64,000 nucleotides of DNA from Saprospiraceae bacterium (lineage in GTDB: Bacteria; Bacteroidota; Bacteroidia; Chitinophagales; Saprospiraceae), in the NCBI GenBank assembly GCA_016713025.1, contig JADJPZ010000004.1, positions 2,108,001 to 2,172,000 of the forward strand. The letters run 5' to 3'. This document shows, piece by piece, positions 51,200 through 60,042 of the stretch. The notes beneath the pieces were generated by a model. The model searched no databases and was not told the DNA's origin. It saw only the letters and a list, made by a program, of their open reading frames with translations. The position numbers and the translations under genes were made by a program. Numbering within the stretch: the stretch's first letter is position 1; every line of letters starts with the position of its first letter.

Positions 51200-52570
51200 T
51201 TATCTTTGCTTATCATGAAAGCGTTCGTGAACCGGCGTCACCATGAGGTTGCAAAAAAGTCCTATCAATAGCAATCCTGCCATAATGTGCATCGTCAGTG
51301 AATATACTTCAGCAGCAGGCATGCCTTTTACCTCCAATTGATATTGACGCAGATAGTTGATGATAACAGGACCAAAGATGGCAGCAGCCGACCATGCAAG
51401 CAACAGACGTCCGTGGATGGCACCAACTTGTTTTGTACCAAATAAATCCCTTAAGTATGCAGGTATAGTAGCAAAGCCACCTCCATACATACTCATGATG
51501 ATCGCAAAAGCTGCCACAAACAGCACTACAGAACCTGATTTGCCGATGGAAGGTATGGAAGCATATAATATAATCCCAAGCGTAAAAAAGACTACATATG
51601 TCGTACGACGACCGATATAATCAGACAATGATGACCAGAAAAAACGTCCTACCATATTGAACAAGCTGAGTAACATCACAAAACCGGCAGCTTTTTTGGC
51701 ATCGATGGCATTGGCTGCGCCTACTGAAGCTTCAGAAAACAATTCCTGTATCATCACCGAGGCCTGGCCAAGGACACCAATCCCGGCAGTCACATTAAGC
51801 ATAAGGACACCAAAAAGCAAGTAAAACTGAGGTGTTTTTACCGCATTGTCTACCAGCACATGTTGTGTGGTTACCATCTTCTTCTGCTGCATTAGAGCGG
51901 GATCAAAACCTTCAGGTTTCCAGTTTTCAGCCGGAACTCTGACAAGAAAAGCACCCAATAACATAACAAATAGATAAATGATTCCCAATACAAGGAAGGT
52001 TTCACCTACTCCTGTCGAAGTATCGCTTTTGAAACGATCCATCAGGTAAACAGACAGCGGTGAAGCAATCATCCCACCACCACCAAAACCCATGATGGCC
52101 ATTCCTGTAGCCATTCCGGGCTTGTCAGGAAACCATTTGATCAATGTAGATACCGGTGATATATAGCCGAGTCCAAGTCCGATGCCACCTACTACTCCTG
52201 ACCCAAGATACAACAACCACAATTGGTGCGTATAGATACCCAGTGCAGAAAGTAAAAATCCGCAACTGAAGCAAATTGCTGCAGCAAACATTGCTTTACG
52301 AGGACCTACTCTTTCCATCCATTTACCAAAAGTGGCTGCTGATGCTCCCAAAAAAAACAAAGCGATACTAAAGATCCAGCCTAATTGAGTAAGTGTCCAA
52401 TCTTCAGAAACTGCTGCCGAAACACCGATAAGTTGTGAAAGAGGCTTATTGAATACGCTGAATGCGTAAATCTGCCCTATGCAGAGGTGAATGCAAAGAG
52501 CTGCGACAGGTACTTTCCATCTGTTGAAGCCGTCAGGTGCTACGGTAAACTCTCTTGAAAGGAATGACAT
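51200..52570 (-). CDS. OFA-family MFS transporter
   Basis: 456 residues, about 12 membrane helices. The pattern FNRWKVPVAALCIHLCIGQI, then GGIGLGLGYISPVSTLIKWF and GFGGGGMIASPLS, matches the oxalate/formate antiporter-like (OFA) branch of the major facilitator superfamily. Members exchange small carboxylates, but specificity varies and cannot be set here. It appears monocistronic. Confidence 0.92.
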   Translation of the reverse strand: MSFLSREFTVAPDGFNRWKVPVAALCIHLCIGQIYAFSVFNKPLSQLIGVSAAVSEDWTLTQLGWIFSIALFFLGASAATFGKWMERVGPRKAMFAAAICFSCGFLLSALGIYTHQLWLLYLGSGVVGGIGLGLGYISPVSTLIKWFPDKPGMATGMAIMGFGGGGMIASPLSVYLMDRFKSDTSTGVGETFLVLGIIYLFVMLLGAFLVRVPAENWKPEGFDPALMQQKKMVTTQHVLVDNAVKTPQFYLLFGVLMLNVTAGIGVLGQASVMIQELFSEASVGAANAIDAKKAAGFVMLLSLFNMVGRFFWSSLSDYIGRRTTYVVFFTLGIILYASIPSIGKSGSVVLFVAAFAIIMSMYGGGFATIPAYLRDLFGTKQVGAIHGRLLLAWSAAAIFGPVIINYLRQYQLEVKGMPAAEVYSLTMHIMAGLLLIGLFCNLMVTPVHERFHDKQR

Positions 52571-52783
52571 ACATGAAATGATTTGGTTAGTTAAACTCCA
52601 GACATAGAATGCGATTTATTTTAAATCACACTCACATGACAAGTTAAAACGTAAAGTTAATATTTACATAGATCTTATTAATGGTAATGTGCGAAAACTT
52701 TATGTTTTTGACAAGCCGTCTTAGCCTTAAATCATGATGTTTGATCTTGTTACTGCTTGAAAAATTCAATAAACACACACATC

Positions 52784-53263
52784 TTAAACTTTATGCAATC
52801 TTGATATTTCCTCCTGAAAGTCATTTTGTAACTCATGGTGTACCAAGGGTATGAGCTTTTGCACCTTGATCAATGTATTCAGATATATGTTCAAAACTGC
52901 CTTATGAGTATGTTTGTTAATACCTTCCTTATGGATGTGTTTACAAAAATGAATCAATAACTCTGCTTCGGCATCTTTTGAGCCCATATACTTCGAATAC
53001 CTCGTTATCAATTTGAGTGCTTTTCTGAGGGCTTTTTTTACCAAATATGGAGAAAAATTCTTTAAGTTACTTAACGATTCTGTTACTTCATATTTTATAT
53101 CACTGATGTATCCTGCCTGATCAAAGTCATCAAACAGAAGATAGGAAATCAACTCTTTATTTTCTGTTTTGAATTTAATAAGTCTCAATGTCAAGGTCAT
53201 CAACTTTTGGGGAGCAATTGTCTCCAATTCTTTTTTGATTTGATGTAAAGTTGCTGCTTTCAC
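52784..53263 (-). CDS. Conserved helical protein of unknown function
   Basis: 159 residues, no signal or membrane helix, almost entirely alpha-helical and basic (LVKKALRKALKLITRYSKYM). I do not recognise a domain. The regular helical pattern would fit a HEAT-like or four-helix fold. It is a single gene between the OFA transporter and a gene-free stretch with a C-family repeat. Confidence 0.7.
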   Translation of the reverse strand: MKAATLHQIKKELETIAPQKLMTLTLRLIKFKTENKELISYLLFDDFDQAGYISDIKYEVTESLSNLKNFSPYLVKKALRKALKLITRYSKYMGSKDAEAELLIHFCKHIHKEGINKHTHKAVLNIYLNTLIKVQKLIPLVHHELQNDFQEEISRLHKV

Positions 53264-53296
53264 AATGGAATCGACTTGGTTTAGAAGTTAACTTTA

Positions 53297-53366
53297 AAGG
53301 AAATAAGAGCATGTTTAAATTTTTATTGCCTTAAAATCAATGTATTATGAACCTGACTTCAAAATA
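53297..53366. repeat. Short repeat family C, copy 2
   Basis: Matches 44297-44366 with few differences (AAAATCAATGTATTATGA, CCTGACTTCAAAATAATCG). The remaining gap to 53593 is AT-rich without a gene. Confidence 0.75.
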
Positions 53367-53593
53367 ATCGCCTTATTTAGTTCACTAAATGCGTTGATTA
53401 TTCTATTGCCAGAACCATAATCTCTTGATTTACAACTAAGAAAAATTTTAAACATACTCTAAATTTTTGAAGACTAAAATGCTTTTGATTTGAAAAACTA
53501 AATTTTAAAGAGCTGATTAACAATTGAATGTACCGTAGATCTTAAAAAATTGTTTTAAATTAATGTCAAACCTTGAAACTGGCTACCCAGAGG

Positions 53594-54775
53594 CTACATC
53601 TTTTCATAGAGTACAATTGATTCGATTGCCTGAATTCCCGTAGTTTTTTCAGTTGATAAAATTTTTCCCTGTTCATCTGTATATTCCAGAGTATAAGGTG
53701 TACTCTTTTTTAACCTGATTTTCAAATACTTATTAAGATCATCGGTGGCCGACGGAGAGTAGCCAAAATCAATTTCCTTGTCATTGGCTTTAATGGTGAT
53801 CTTCTTGGAAACTCTTACATTTGAAGCTGGAGAAGTGTATAATACTATCTCTGCCCAAAGCTCATCTTCCATTAATTTCTCTTTCTCCATTTGCTTTTCA
53901 TATAGTCTGATATATCGTTGTGTTACATTTTCAGCATGTATTTCCTTGGATGCACGATCCCAAACGAGTGGATACGACGTTTGTGATGGTTTATATGAAG
54001 CTGCATATATCCAGTGTCTGGGGTTTTGTATATCCGCTCTTCCCGCATCAGCTACAAACCAGCTTTTATTCAACCCATCAGGATAATATTCTGTAAAATA
54101 CCATTCACCATTGATCCAGACCTCTACCCAACTATGATTACCACGCATATTGGTCCACATAGGAGTCCCTGCGATACGAGCCGGAATACCCACAGACCTG
54201 AATGCATTGACCAGCAAAAATGAAAGTCCTGTACAAGTGGCCATTTTTTCTCTGATAGCCTGCAAAGGACTATTATTGACTTTGCTGCGCTTCACATTGT
54301 AATCAACACCTAATATTTTTTGAATATTCAGATTGACAGAATCTATAGCCTGATATATGTTATGGCAATCTTTAACTAAAGGCTTAAAAGTTTTGTAAAA
54401 CTGTGGCCTCCAGTTGTCTCGGTCTTCGTCAAGGCTACAATAGGGCAACACTTCATTATAAAACACACTGTCCGGCAAAGTGCGACACCAACTGAATTCA
54501 TCACGTGCCACATAAGCCCAATTCAACTGATCGGATATAAATTCTGTAGTCAGTGAAGTGATATCTTTTTCGGGCATATGATTAAGTAGAAAAAGAGCAC
54601 CTGGTTTTTGATTTTTAGATACATTTTGGATGACCTTCTTAATGTTATCAGCATTTGAGCCAGCCTTGACTAAAATTTTTTCCAATACAACTTTATCTGT
54701 ATAAGCATGGGTAATTTTTGATGTATGACAACTCATGAATGCAAAACAAAAAAAGAAGAAAGTGATCCTGATCAT
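53594..54775 (-). CDS. Transglutaminase-like lipoprotein
   Basis: 393 residues from the Met at 54775, chosen because a lipoprotein signal peptide (MIRITFFFFCFAFMSC) begins there; the longer frame upstream runs into a MITE-like element. The transglutaminase/cysteine-protease core shows Cys in MATCTGLSFLLVNAF, His in GNHSWVEVW and Asp in TEYYPDGLN. A C-terminal beta domain (~290-393) follows. Such secreted proteins cleave or cross-link peptides. B3 lies only 33 bp upstream and probably contains or displaced its promoter. Confidence 0.87.
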   Translation of the reverse strand: MIRITFFFFCFAFMSCHTSKITHAYTDKVVLEKILVKAGSNADNIKKVIQNVSKNQKPGALFLLNHMPEKDITSLTTEFISDQLNWAYVARDEFSWCRTLPDSVFYNEVLPYCSLDEDRDNWRPQFYKTFKPLVKDCHNIYQAIDSVNLNIQKILGVDYNVKRSKVNNSPLQAIREKMATCTGLSFLLVNAFRSVGIPARIAGTPMWTNMRGNHSWVEVWINGEWYFTEYYPDGLNKSWFVADAGRADIQNPRHWIYAASYKPSQTSYPLVWDRASKEIHAENVTQRYIRLYEKQMEKEKLMEDELWAEIVLYTSPASNVRVSKKITIKANDKEIDFGYSPSATDDLNKYLKIRLKKSTPYTLEYTDEQGKILSTEKTTGIQAIESIVLYEKM

Positions 54776-54807
54776 AAGGCAATTATTGGATAGTGGAAAC
54801 AAATGTA

Positions 54808-54960
54808 TGTATAACAAATTGCACAAATTCATATTTTCTTCCCCGCTACCATCATTCCCTATAGAGCTTGTCAAGCTATGCTTGAGATGACCCACCCAAT
54901 TCAACCACGTTTTTACCGTTTATTAAAAAGAACACTGAAAAAGTGCAATTTGTTATACAC
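54808..54960. mobile_element. MITE-like element B3 with perfect 17-bp inverted ends
   Basis: 153 bp from TGTATAACAAATTGCAC to GTGCAATTTGTTATACA, exact reverse complements. The interior matches B1 and B2 (CCCCGCTACC, TTTTTACCGTTTATTAAAA). The best-preserved element of the family. Confidence 0.88.
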
Positions 54961-55072
54961 ACGAAACAAATGTAAAGATAAATCATTTTCCAAAATTTAA
55001 TAAATTTGCGGATCATCTTTAAAAACATGAATTTTTTTATGCATATTTAATCATAATTTATTCAAAAATATT

Positions 55073-55080
55073 TACCTTTG
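55073..55080 (+). promoter_or_regulatory. Promoter -7 box for yceD-rpmF
   Basis: TACCTTTG, 28 bp before the ATG at 55109. Confidence 0.55.
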
Positions 55081-55108
55081 CGCTCCGTTTCAAAAAGTTC
55101 TTTTAATC

Positions 55109-55639
55109 ATGGGTGTTTCTAATCTGTATTCTCTGCCTTATCTCGGTATGAAGGATGGATTGCACAAATATCACTTTACTGCGGGAAATGATTTTTTTGC
55201 TGCATTTGAGCATAGTCCTATCCATCAGGGTGATTTTGAAATAAATCTTGAAGTAGATAAGAGAGGTTATCTCAGTGAGTTTGTGTTTGAGATTTCAGGG
55301 AAAGCAAAGGCAGTATGCGATCGTTGCCTTGCAGACATCAATTTTCCTGTAGCCGGACATTATGTTCTTCACAGCAAGCTGAGCACTGAAGAAGTTGAAG
55401 ATGATGAAATCATATCCATTAAACCTGACCAATCACATTTAGATCTGAGTCAGTATATATATGAGATGATATGCCTTTCTTTGCCTTTGACCAATGTATA
55501 TGATTGTGAAAATGAAATGCCCAGAATCTGTGACGATGCAGTGTTGTCAAAACTGGCTTCCGGTGACAATACCAAAGAAGCAGATAAACCAGATTCCATT
55601 GTATGGCAAAATCTGAAAGGACTAATTGAAGACAACTGA
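55109..55639 (+). CDS. yceD: YceD/DUF177 family protein
   Basis: 176 residues. The pattern GDFEINLEVDKRGYLSEFVFEISG, then AVCDRCLADINFPV and LDLSQYIYEMICLSLPL, is the DUF177 (YceD) family, which in bacteria and plastids is linked to 23S rRNA/50S accumulation. It is followed 33 bp later by the gene for ribosomal protein bL32, the conserved yceD-rpmF pairing, which confirms the assignment. Confidence 0.92.
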   Translation: MGVSNLYSLPYLGMKDGLHKYHFTAGNDFFAAFEHSPIHQGDFEINLEVDKRGYLSEFVFEISGKAKAVCDRCLADINFPVAGHYVLHSKLSTEEVEDDEIISIKPDQSHLDLSQYIYEMICLSLPLTNVYDCENEMPRICDDAVLSKLASGDNTKEADKPDSIVWQNLKGLIEDN

Positions 55640-55672
55640 TTTTAAAATTAAAAACATTTAAATTATTTTATA

Positions 55673-55873
55673 ATGGCACATCCAAAGAGTAGGGTCTCCA
55701 AAGCAAGAAAAAACAAAAGAAGAACTCACCATAAGGCGTTGATTCCTCAATTAACAGTCTGTAAGACCACAGGCGAAGCTCATATGATGCACAGAGCCTA
55801 CTGGCATGAAGGTAGCATGTACTACAAAGGTCAGGTAGTGATTCAGGCTAAAGAAGAGGAAGTAGTAGAATAA
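55673..55873 (+). CDS. rpmF: 50S ribosomal protein bL32
   Basis: 66 residues. Start MAHPKSRVSKARKNKRRTHH is typical of bL32. It has a single cysteine (LTVCKTTGEAHMMHRAY) in place of the four zinc-binding cysteines, so it is the zinc-free form common in Bacteroidota. It is co-transcribed with yceD and followed by a strong hairpin. The fatty-acid genes that often follow rpmF are not here. Confidence 0.96.
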   Translation: MAHPKSRVSKARKNKRRTHHKALIPQLTVCKTTGEAHMMHRAYWHEGSMYYKGQVVIQAKEEEVVE

Positions 55874-55897
55874 AGCACCAAGATTTGATACTTTGAG

Positions 55898-55940
55898 AGA
55901 TATAGCTCCATCAGTAATTGTTTACTATGGAGCTATATCT
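55898..55940 (+). terminator. Hairpin after rpmF
   Basis: AGATATAGCTCCAT (55898-55911) pairs perfectly with ATGGAGCTATATCT (55927-55940), a 14-bp stem. A short GTTTAT follows instead of a long T-run. Confidence 0.75.
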
Positions 55941-56011
55941 GTTTATACAAGAAATCAGACTTATTTTTCAAAACAAGATGTATTAAGCTTTGAAAGTGCA
56001 CTACAAATAAC

Positions 56012-56019
56012 TAATTTTG
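56012..56019 (+). promoter_or_regulatory. Promoter -7 box for the RidA gene
   Basis: TAATTTTG, 25 bp before the ATG at 56045. Confidence 0.45.
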
Positions 56020-56044
56020 CAGGGTTACAAAAATTAAAATTCAC

Positions 56045-56428
56045 ATGAAGACAATCATCAATTCATCTAATGCCCCAGCCCCTGTGGGTCCATATAACCA
56101 ATCGGTCCTTGTAGGAAATACACTTTATCTCTCAGGTCAGATAGCCATCAATCAGGCAGAAGGCAAACTCATGACCGATACTATAGAAGAAGAAACACAT
56201 CAAGTAATGAAAAATCTTAGCTATGTCCTTGCAGAAGCAGGAATGACTTTTGAAAATGTGGTAAAATGCTCTGTTTTTGTTAAAGACATGGAGATGTATG
56301 GCAGAATTAATGCAGTATATGCGTCGTATTTCAATGAAGACACAGCACCTGCCCGTGAACTTGTCCAGGTAGCCAATCTCCCTAAATATGTCAATGTGGA
56401 GATCAGCTGTATTGCCGTAAAGAGCTGA
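56045..56428 (+). CDS. ridA: RidA-family enamine/imine deaminase
   Basis: 127 residues. RidA hydrolyses reactive 2-aminoacrylate and related imines released by PLP enzymes. Visible motifs are APAPVGPYNQSVLVG, LSGQIAINQ, VVKCSVFVKDM and PARELVQVANLPKYVNVEISCIAV, which includes the catalytic Arg (PARE). Complete trimeric-RidA length. It is a single gene, convergent with the unknown gene at 56451. Confidence 0.95.
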   Translation: MKTIINSSNAPAPVGPYNQSVLVGNTLYLSGQIAINQAEGKLMTDTIEEETHQVMKNLSYVLAEAGMTFENVVKCSVFVKDMEMYGRINAVYASYFNEDTAPARELVQVANLPKYVNVEISCIAVKS

Positions 56429-56450
56429 TCAATGTCGACTTACCATAACC

Positions 56451-56885
56451 CTATGGATTGGCTCTTTTATACTTTTTCCAGATCTGTTTGAAGTTTTTTG
56501 CCATAGCTTTAGAAGTGGTCTTACCAAACTGTATGACATCGTTATGATCTTCAAGAGCAGGTGCAGCACAAGCAACAGGGTCTTTGTCAGATCCATTGTA
56601 AATGCCTATTTCCATTACAAAAGGAGACAAATCCGACTCAGCAATAATTAAAAAGTTCTGATTGACTTCCTCTTCAGTAAGCTTATATTTTTTCTTATAG
56701 AGATCTAACTGTTTGGTAATGGTTTTTGAAGCAGGAATAATGTATTTATATTTAGTTTTTTGCCCGAGATTTACACTCACAAGCTCAGAAAAATCTTTGT
56801 TTTCTACATCATAATGCAGTGCCGGGCTGATGACCCATACTTCTTTGGCTTTATCTTCGAGTTTGATTAGTTGTTTAATTGTCAT
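56451..56885 (-). CDS. Conserved protein of unknown function
   Basis: 144 residues, soluble, no signal. The start MTIKQLIKLEDKAKEVWVIS and the block VSVNLGQKTKYKYIIP look like a mixed alpha/beta domain that might bind nucleotides or act near phosphodiester chemistry, but I recognise no catalytic motif. It is a single gene whose upstream side holds a gene-free stretch with D3. Confidence 0.72.
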   Translation of the reverse strand: MTIKQLIKLEDKAKEVWVISPALHYDVENKDFSELVSVNLGQKTKYKYIIPASKTITKQLDLYKKKYKLTEEEVNQNFLIIAESDLSPFVMEIGIYNGSDKDPVACAAPALEDHNDVIQFGKTTSKAMAKNFKQIWKKYKRANP

Positions 56886-57098
56886 TTCTATTTATTTCTT
56901 TAATTGGTGCAAATATAGTTATGGTTTTTTGAATGTGCTGCGTTGTTGAAAGATTTTTCGAGCTCCAAAGCGTGAAAGGCAACAACTGGAAGGTGTAGTA
57001 TGTTTAAAAATTTAGCCTTGCTATGAACAAGTCAATATTGAAGTACCATTTTCCAATTCACTTTAAGTGCGTACCATAAGAATGTGAAGTTATACCAA

Positions 57099-57185
57099 AC
57101 AGAAAATTGATTTCGAAAAATTAAAATCATAACTATTTAATTTACAATACATTATGATTTAAATTTTTCGCAGAATATTTTCTGT
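57099..57185. repeat. Palindromic element D3
   Basis: 87 bp, ACAGAAAATTGATTTCG to AGAATATTTTCTGT; reverse complement of D2 with few changes. It lies in the 56886-57414 gap, which otherwise shows only the promoter at 57386. Confidence 0.85.
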
Positions 57186-57385
57186 CCACTAGTATTCAAC
57201 TGTCAGTCTTTCAAACAATTGGCAGGCAAACTAAATTCGTTAATTCATATATTGTAAGAACATAACCTACAGTTTAGCTATTTAGTAAATTTTCAATTAT
57301 GAAATAAGTAAATTACCATCACTATCGTAAATATTGCTTTTACTGATATTGTATCATATAATTCTCAAAAATGTAAATATACTCT

Positions 57386-57393
57386 TACCTTTG
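57386..57393 (+). promoter_or_regulatory. Promoter -7 box for the CNNM gene
   Basis: TACCTTTG, 21 bp before the ATG at 57415. Confidence 0.55.
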
Positions 57394-57414
57394 CGTCAAA
57401 ATTATAAAACATAA

Positions 57415-58704
57415 ATGATCAGTGATATACTTATAACCCTTACGTTGGTATTTCTCAATGGATTTTTTGTAGCAGCTGAATTTGCCATTGTAAAAGTTCG
57501 TGCTTCTCAACTTAAAATAAAAGCTGACGATGGGGATAAAACTGCCATATTATCATCCCATATTGTCAATCATTTGGATGGATATCTTGCAGCTACCCAA
57601 CTCGGAATCACATTGGCAAGTTTGGGTCTCGGCTGGGTCGGCGAACCGGTTGTTTCCAAAATTATCATCAATTTGTTTCACTTATTTGGACTGCAGATAT
57701 CAGAAACTTTGGCTCATAGCATAGCGCTGCCGATAGCTTTTGCCATAATAACTGTTTTGCATATTGTATTCGGTGAGCTGGCACCTAAATCCATAGCCAT
57801 CCAGAAACCTGAATCTACCACAATGATGATTGCTTATCCACTCAATGTTTTTTATTATATTTTCAAACCCTTTATATGGGTACTTAATGGTATAGCCAAT
57901 TTTATTTTAAGAGCATTGAACATTCAAGCAGTACATGGGTCTGAAATCCATAGTTCTGACGAACTGAAATACCTGATCAAACAGAGTACTGATGAAGGAA
58001 ATATAGTCAATGCTGATTATGAAATTATCAGAAACGCATTTGATTTTTCTGAAACCAATGTCAGACAGATTTTGATCCCACGCAATCAGGTAGTAGCTCT
58101 TGATGTGGACACATTTGATGAAAAGATGATTGACAAACTGCTGGAAGAAGGCTATTCAAGAATTCCATGTTTTGAAAAAAATATTGATAATATTATAGGT
58201 GTTGTTTACGTCAAGGATTTGCTGATATTACTTAAAAATAATAATGAACTAAACATCCGTCAGCTTGTGAGACCACTGATTGTAACTCCTGAATCAAGAA
58301 AAATCGGTAGCCTGTTAAAAGAGTTTCAGCTAAAACACATTCAAATGGCCATTGTTGTCAATGAGTTTGGTGGCCTTGAAGGCATAGTCACTATGGAAGA
58401 TATCATCGAAGAATTGGTGGGTGAAATCCAGGATGAGTACGATAATGAAATACCAATAGTAGAAAAAATAGACGAAAAATCATTTAACGTCATAGCCACT
58501 TCACCCCTTGATGATATCAATGAGTTTTTGCCATATGCCATTGAGTCCATAGAAGAAGCCACAACTCTGGCCGGTGTGATCATTCATAAGGTAGGCGGTA
58601 TCCCCTCTGCCAATGAAAAAATAAGAATCGACGAATATGAAATCACCATCATCAAGAAAGTAAGAAACTCTATCAATCTTGTCCACCTGAAAGTGGTTAG
58701 TTAG
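57415..58704 (+). CDS. CNNM/CorC-type hemolysin-family membrane protein
   Basis: 429 residues. A DUF21/CNNM membrane domain with about four helices comes first (~1-190, including FFVAAEFAIVKVRASQL and VFGELAPKSIAIQKPE). A CBS-domain pair follows (~205-330, NIIGVVYVKDLL and GLEGIVTMEDIIEE), then a CorC/HlyC domain (~345-425). The family takes part in Mg2+/Co2+ extrusion; the old name hemolysin is misleading. It is a single gene followed by palindromes near 58866. Confidence 0.93.
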   Translation: MISDILITLTLVFLNGFFVAAEFAIVKVRASQLKIKADDGDKTAILSSHIVNHLDGYLAATQLGITLASLGLGWVGEPVVSKIIINLFHLFGLQISETLAHSIALPIAFAIITVLHIVFGELAPKSIAIQKPESTTMMIAYPLNVFYYIFKPFIWVLNGIANFILRALNIQAVHGSEIHSSDELKYLIKQSTDEGNIVNADYEIIRNAFDFSETNVRQILIPRNQVVALDVDTFDEKMIDKLLEEGYSRIPCFEKNIDNIIGVVYVKDLLILLKNNNELNIRQLVRPLIVTPESRKIGSLLKEFQLKHIQMAIVVNEFGGLEGIVTMEDIIEELVGEIQDEYDNEIPIVEKIDEKSFNVIATSPLDDINEFLPYAIESIEEATTLAGVIIHKVGGIPSANEKIRIDEYEITIIKKVRNSINLVHLKVVS

Positions 58705-58865
58705 AGCTGGTCGCCATTTATAAATGGACAAAATTAATAAGCGGGTTATTTAGTGATTAATTCTGCTTTGTCAAATTACATAGGCTATCTTATTGATTGG
58801 AAACTGGTGGTTTAACCCAACAGATGTGACGGAGTTTCGACCTTAACAAATTCAACTGTATTGGA

Positions 58866-58889
58866 AACTGTTGGGTTAACCCAACAGTT
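58866..58889. repeat. 24-bp perfect palindrome (copy 3)
   Basis: Same sequence as 245-268 and 814-837, 160 bp past the CNNM stop codon. A degenerate copy (GGTGGTTTAACCCAACAG) lies at 58805-58823, and the GATTGGAAACT flank is shared with the distant copies too. Confidence 0.85.
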
Positions 58890-58936
58890 GTGACCCAAAT
58901 TTAGCAATACATTAATCTTTAACTAACTAACTAACT

Positions 58937-59002
58937 ATGAAAAAATTTCAAATTTCTGGTTTATTAACTTTTGATGAAAGTCTAGTTGACTTAGATTTTT
59001 AA
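58937..59002 (+). other. Micro-ORF behind a TAAC tandem repeat
   Basis: ATG at 58937 to TAA at 59002, 21 codons (MKKFQISGLLTFDESLVDLD...), preceded by ACTAACTAACTAACT. Too short to call as a gene; recorded because the region 58705-59043 is otherwise empty. Confidence 0.2.
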
Positions 59003-59043
59003 AGGTGTCAAAGGGTGTCAAGGTAGAATAAATAGATAAAGAC

Positions 59044-60042
59044 TTACTCCAATAACGAATAGTCGATCCCTAAATGAAACAGAGCATCTCCTAGTGAAAC
59101 AACGCTGGCATTGTTATGCCCTATGATATGGCCTGAATTTGGAGCGAGCACCTGGAAAGATTTATTTCCAAATGGGTCTTTGATTTCTCCCATCACTTCA
59201 TCTTTCTCGACATATTCACCGGATTTTTTGGACCATATAAAAATACCTGGCTCACTCGCCCTTACCCATTTATCTTTATGGATTATCCATTGGTCGTCTG
59301 ACATCGAGAGCGATGGCTCCTGGATCATGGTAAGTTTCACCAAGAGGTTTTTTATGACCTGAATACCTGATAATATAGAAAGATTGTCCAATCTGATGGA
59401 CTCACCTCCTTCAAACACTAAAGCCGGTATCTTCATATCATAAGCTGCCCTCCTGAAAGAATGGGGTATCAGTGGCTGCTCTATCAGATACTTAACACCA
59501 CAGCTTTGTGCCAGCATGGTAGCAATCCGGTCATTTTTATTATAACGTATCTGAGGAAAATTGTGTCGAGCTTCTCCGCCTGTATGAAAATCAATGGCTA
59601 CGTCGACATATGGAAGAATTTTTTTAGTTATGATCCTCGCTACCCTTGAAGCCAAGGAACCATTTAAATGCCCGGGAAAGGATCTGTTGACATCCTTACC
59701 ATCAGACACATCTCTCGTAAAGTTGATGAAACCAAACACATTTAATAATGGAATTAATATGACTGTACCGCAAGTGACGGAATCAAAAATGGATTCTTCA
59801 ATACTGCGCCTGACTATTTCGATGCCATTGATCTCATTTCCATGGACACCTCCAAGTACCAGCAATGACGGGCCAGGAACGCCAGTATGCAATACATAGG
59901 CGTATACGTTGATTCGGTTACCTGAAGCAAGTTTGCCTGCATTGATCTTGATTGTATGGAGTTTTCCATGCGTGATCATTTCATTTTCGATGATCAGCTC
60001 TGAGATATCTTTAAGCTTGGGAGTAATAAATTCAGGAAACAT
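59044..60042 (-). CDS. Succinylglutamate desuccinylase/aspartoacylase-family protein
   Basis: 332 residues, no signal peptide. Zinc site His67/Glu70 in GVHGNEING and His153 in DFHTGGEARH, with DGKDVNRSFPG and a C-terminal beta domain (PFGNKSFQVLAPNSGHIIG). The family hydrolyses amide-linked acyl or amino acid groups. It lies directly after a RimK-type ligase gene, a pairing seen in other bacteria, where one enzyme could add and the other remove a glutamate-like residue. It is a paralogue of the exported protein at 36104. Confidence 0.9.
   Translation of the reverse strand: MFPEFITPKLKDISELIIENEMITHGKLHTIKINAGKLASGNRINVYAYVLHTGVPGPSLLVLGGVHGNEINGIEIVRRSIEESIFDSVTCGTVILIPLLNVFGFINFTRDVSDGKDVNRSFPGHLNGSLASRVARIITKKILPYVDVAIDFHTGGEARHNFPQIRYNKNDRIATMLAQSCGVKYLIEQPLIPHSFRRAAYDMKIPALVFEGGESIRLDNLSILSGIQVIKNLLVKLTMIQEPSLSMSDDQWIIHKDKWVRASEPGIFIWSKKSGEYVEKDEVMGEIKDPFGNKSFQVLAPNSGHIIGHNNASVVSLGDALFHLGIDYSLLE

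Noticed and set aside
58920..58936. TAAC tandem repeat as an origin or iteron
   Set aside because: Only about four 4-bp units, no DnaA boxes or replication gene nearby.
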